Shown piece by piece: positions 5,024-5,202 of a stretch of 5,202 nt of DNA (position 1 is the first letter of the stretch; each line of letters starts with the position of its first letter). Origin of the DNA: an uncultured Oscillospiraceae bacterium (GTDB taxonomy: Bacteria > Bacillota > Clostridia > Oscillospirales > Oscillospiraceae). The notes below the pieces were generated by a model, which searched no databases, was not told the origin of the DNA, and saw only the letters and a program-made list of their open reading frames with translations. The stretch is taken from assembly GCA_944385645.1 (NCBI GenBank), contig CALWYA010000117.1, forward strand, positions 1 to 5,202, read 5' to 3'. The translations under genes and the position numbers were made by a program.

Positions 5024-5052
5024 TTTACTCCGTCAGCGTGCCGTCGTATAAT
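5024..5052 (+). promoter_or_regulatory. Divergent plus-strand promoter
   Basis: TTTACT (5024-5029, four of six to TTGACA) and a perfect TATAAT (5047-5052) are spaced by 17 nt, behind an AT-rich stretch (5003-5027) that could act as an UP element. The predicted start is near 5059. An inverted repeat GACGGA/TCCGTC (4998-5003 with 5029-5034) overlaps the -35 and might be an operator, though six bases on each side of a long spacer can be chance. Confidence 0.65.
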
Positions 5053-5071
5053 ACCACCCAGGCGGAGACCA

Positions 5072-5088
5072 GGGCGGACCATCCGCCC
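5072..5088 (+). other. Hairpin in the 5' UTR of the divergent transcript
   Basis: GGGCGGA (5072-5078) and TCCGCCC (5082-5088) form a perfect 7-bp stem around a CCA loop, about 13 bases after the predicted transcription start. No U-tract follows, so it is not a canonical terminator. It could stabilise the 5' end of the mRNA. Confidence 0.45.
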
Positions 5089-5116
5089 GCCGCCATCGCA
5101 GAGAGAAAGGAGGACC

Positions 5117-5202
5117 ATGGGACCAGCCCATCACAAAGCGCCAGCGCCCGCCGGCTCGGCTCCGGCGGGACGACGAGGAGAGGGGAGCATCGAAAGGGCG
5201 GT
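5117..5202 (+). CDS. Start of an unidentified gene, cut by the window edge
   Basis: An open frame begins at ATG 5117 and remains open for 28 codons to the window edge. It starts MGPAHHKAPAPAGSAPAG and continues RRGEGSIERA, a low-complexity Ala/Pro/Gly opening I do not recognise. There is no signal peptide or membrane segment in this part. Support comes from a 10-base match to the SD consensus, AGAAAGGAGG (5104-5113), though the gap to the ATG is only 3 nt, and from the promoter at 5024-5052. The frame also contains an 8-bp GC hairpin (5147-5154 with 5162-5169), so this may instead be a structured leader with the real start beyond the edge. Confidence 0.4.
   Translation, partial: MGPAHHKAPAPAGSAPAGRRGEGSIERA

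Noticed and set aside
4866..5051. Plus-strand open frame of 61 codons across the divergent promoter region
   Set aside because: It starts within the aro leader, spans both promoters and lacks a ribosome binding site.
4915..5118. Minus-strand open frame of 67 codons upstream of the aro promoter
   Set aside because: It overlaps both divergent promoters and has no SD or recognisable domain.

Overview
The window is a GC-rich piece of a bacterial chromosome, most likely from a gut-type clostridial Firmicute. An Oscillospiraceae-like host (Flavonifractor / Pseudoflavonifractor / Intestinimonas group) is my best guess from memory of protein style, not from a search. Supporting signs are AAGGAGG-type Shine-Dalgarno (SD) sequences before nearly every gene, textbook TTGACA/TATAAT promoters, a clostridial-style short AroE fused to a shikimate kinase, and a clostridial-style AroC.

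Layout. At the left edge is the first 18 codons of a minus-strand gene that looks like folD, with its own promoter. Next comes about 200 bases without a gene but packed with GC-rich inverted repeats (240-364). Then come a tRNA-Gln(CUG) gene with encoded CCA, a perfect 17-bp terminator hairpin and a near-consensus promoter, all on the minus strand. The centre (609-4650) is a compact minus-strand shikimate operon, transcribed aroA > aroC > aroE-aroK fusion > aroQ. Its genes overlap or nearly touch, and each has an SD sequence inside or at the end of the preceding gene. It encodes five of the seven steps from DAHP to chorismate; DAHP synthase and 3-dehydroquinate synthase are not here. At the right edge a divergent plus-strand promoter leads into an unidentified gene that runs off the window.

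Main discovery. The 240 bases between the aro promoter and aroA hold a complete ribosome-mediated transcription attenuator. A 29-residue leader peptide (4762-4851) with its own strong SD contains the run FFYGYFYFFGF: nine of eleven residues are Phe or Tyr, and the peptide has no Trp. Its mRNA can fold in two mutually exclusive ways. One is a protector hairpin across the aromatic codons, followed by a 13-bp intrinsic terminator just before aroA. The other is a roughly 16-bp antiterminator joining the segment next to the leader stop codon to the terminator's 5' arm and loop. The inferred logic is that low charged tRNA-Phe or tRNA-Tyr stalls the ribosome in the aromatic run, the antiterminator forms, and the chorismate genes are transcribed. 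When both are plentiful, the ribosome reaches the stop codon, covers the middle segment, and transcription ends. Firmicutes are better known for T-box or protein-based control of aromatic genes, so an enteric-style Phe/Tyr attenuator on a core shikimate operon is the most notable item here.
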